The notes beneath the pieces are model-generated. The model saw only the letters and a list, made by a program, of their open reading frames with translations, was not told the origin of the DNA and searched no databases. Made by a program: the position numbers and the translations under genes. A stretch of 64,000 nucleotides of DNA from Sulfurisphaera ohwakuensis (GTDB lineage: Archaea > Thermoproteota > Thermoprotei_A > Sulfolobales > Sulfolobaceae): assembly GCF_009729055.1 (NCBI RefSeq), contig NZ_CP045484.1, positions 2,552,872-2,616,871 on the forward strand, given 5' to 3'. Shown here piece by piece: positions 63,843 to 64,000 of the stretch. The stretch's first letter is position 1. Each line of letters begins with the position of its first letter.

Positions 63843-64000
63843 ATGGGTTTGGTACAACGTTTGTGGTTTAGGGTACCGGTCTATTTCGGTATCTTCTTCC
63901 TATCTTGGGGAATAGAAGCATTATATCTTAAATTTATGAATAATGAGTTGGCGTATAATTTAGGTATTTTTGTCTTAGGTGCATATGTTCCTGCTTTGGT
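63843..64000 (+). CDS. Membrane protein, cut by the window end, related to 47217-47513
   Basis: ATG at 63843 opens GLVQRLWFRVPVYFGIFFLS and continues to the window end (52 codons visible). The start matches the 98-residue protein at 47217-47513 (QHAWFRALIYVGIFFLSWAI). Two helices are visible so far. Function unknown. Confidence 0.55.
   Translation, partial: MGLVQRLWFRVPVYFGIFFLSWGIEALYLKFMNNELAYNLGIFVLGAYVPAL

Overview
The window looks like a stretch of chromosome from a thermoacidophilic crenarchaeon of the order Sulfolobales. This is inferred from several things: AT-rich DNA, TATA boxes about 26 bases before many start codons (leaderless genes), acid-stable secreted proteases (two thermopsin-type proteins and one S53 sedolisin), a GH116 glycosidase like the Sulfolobus enzyme, PaREP1 and HEPN/MNT proteins, and insertion sequences typical of the group. 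I cannot name the species. No rRNA, tRNA or CRISPR array was seen.

Region 1 (1-8.3 kb) holds a membrane polyferredoxin cut by the window edge, a dicluster ferredoxin fused to four CBS motifs, an ABM-fold protein, a drug-type MFS exporter, a heavy-metal-associated domain protein, an MDR oxidoreductase, a zinc-finger/PqqC-like protein overlapping a Cys-rich TRASH-like protein, and TatA. Region 2 (8.4-19.6 kb) mixes insertion-sequence relics and broken toxin-antitoxin genes with a GH116 glycosidase/MFS/zinc-ribbon operon, an S53 protease, an IS6-type element, a 184-bp MITE, a GNAT and a PaREP1 protein. Region 3 (19.9-31.5 kb) is the respiratory core: narGHJI on the minus strand, divergent from narK, followed by hemerythrin, DUF2249 and DUF2249-cupin genes that fit reactive-nitrogen handling. 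NarG has no twin-arginine signal, so nitrate reduction may be cytoplasmic, with NarK importing nitrate.

Region 4 (31.7-47.5 kb) carries a 1062-residue thermopsin-type surface protein with tandem repeats, a divergent ABC exporter with its own winged-helix regulator and a 15-bp palindrome, a tnpB-only insertion sequence, an MHS-type MFS transporter, a HEPN/MNT pair and a HAD protein. Region 5 (47.5-64 kb) is mostly mobile or accessory: a complete IS with an 8-bp target duplication, a YVTN propeller surface protein, the second zinc-ribbon/TM paralogue, a second copy of the 1343-bp tnpB element, a second thermopsin with PKD-like repeats, an IS110-family element and its deleted derivative, and a decaying family of small membrane proteins.

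The most interesting reading is the IS110 element at 59688-60876. Its 5' non-coding region folds like a bridge RNA, and four short guide segments match the left target, right target, right end and left end of this same insertion. The target is the conserved right end of a tnpB-type element, and an uninterrupted relative of that target is present at 45582-45608. A 301-bp derivative (58843-59143) keeps the RNA and both ends but has lost the recombinase. Also notable: four genes (near 9480, 16680, 28433 and 30985) are each broken by one surplus base in a 5-6 base homopolymer.
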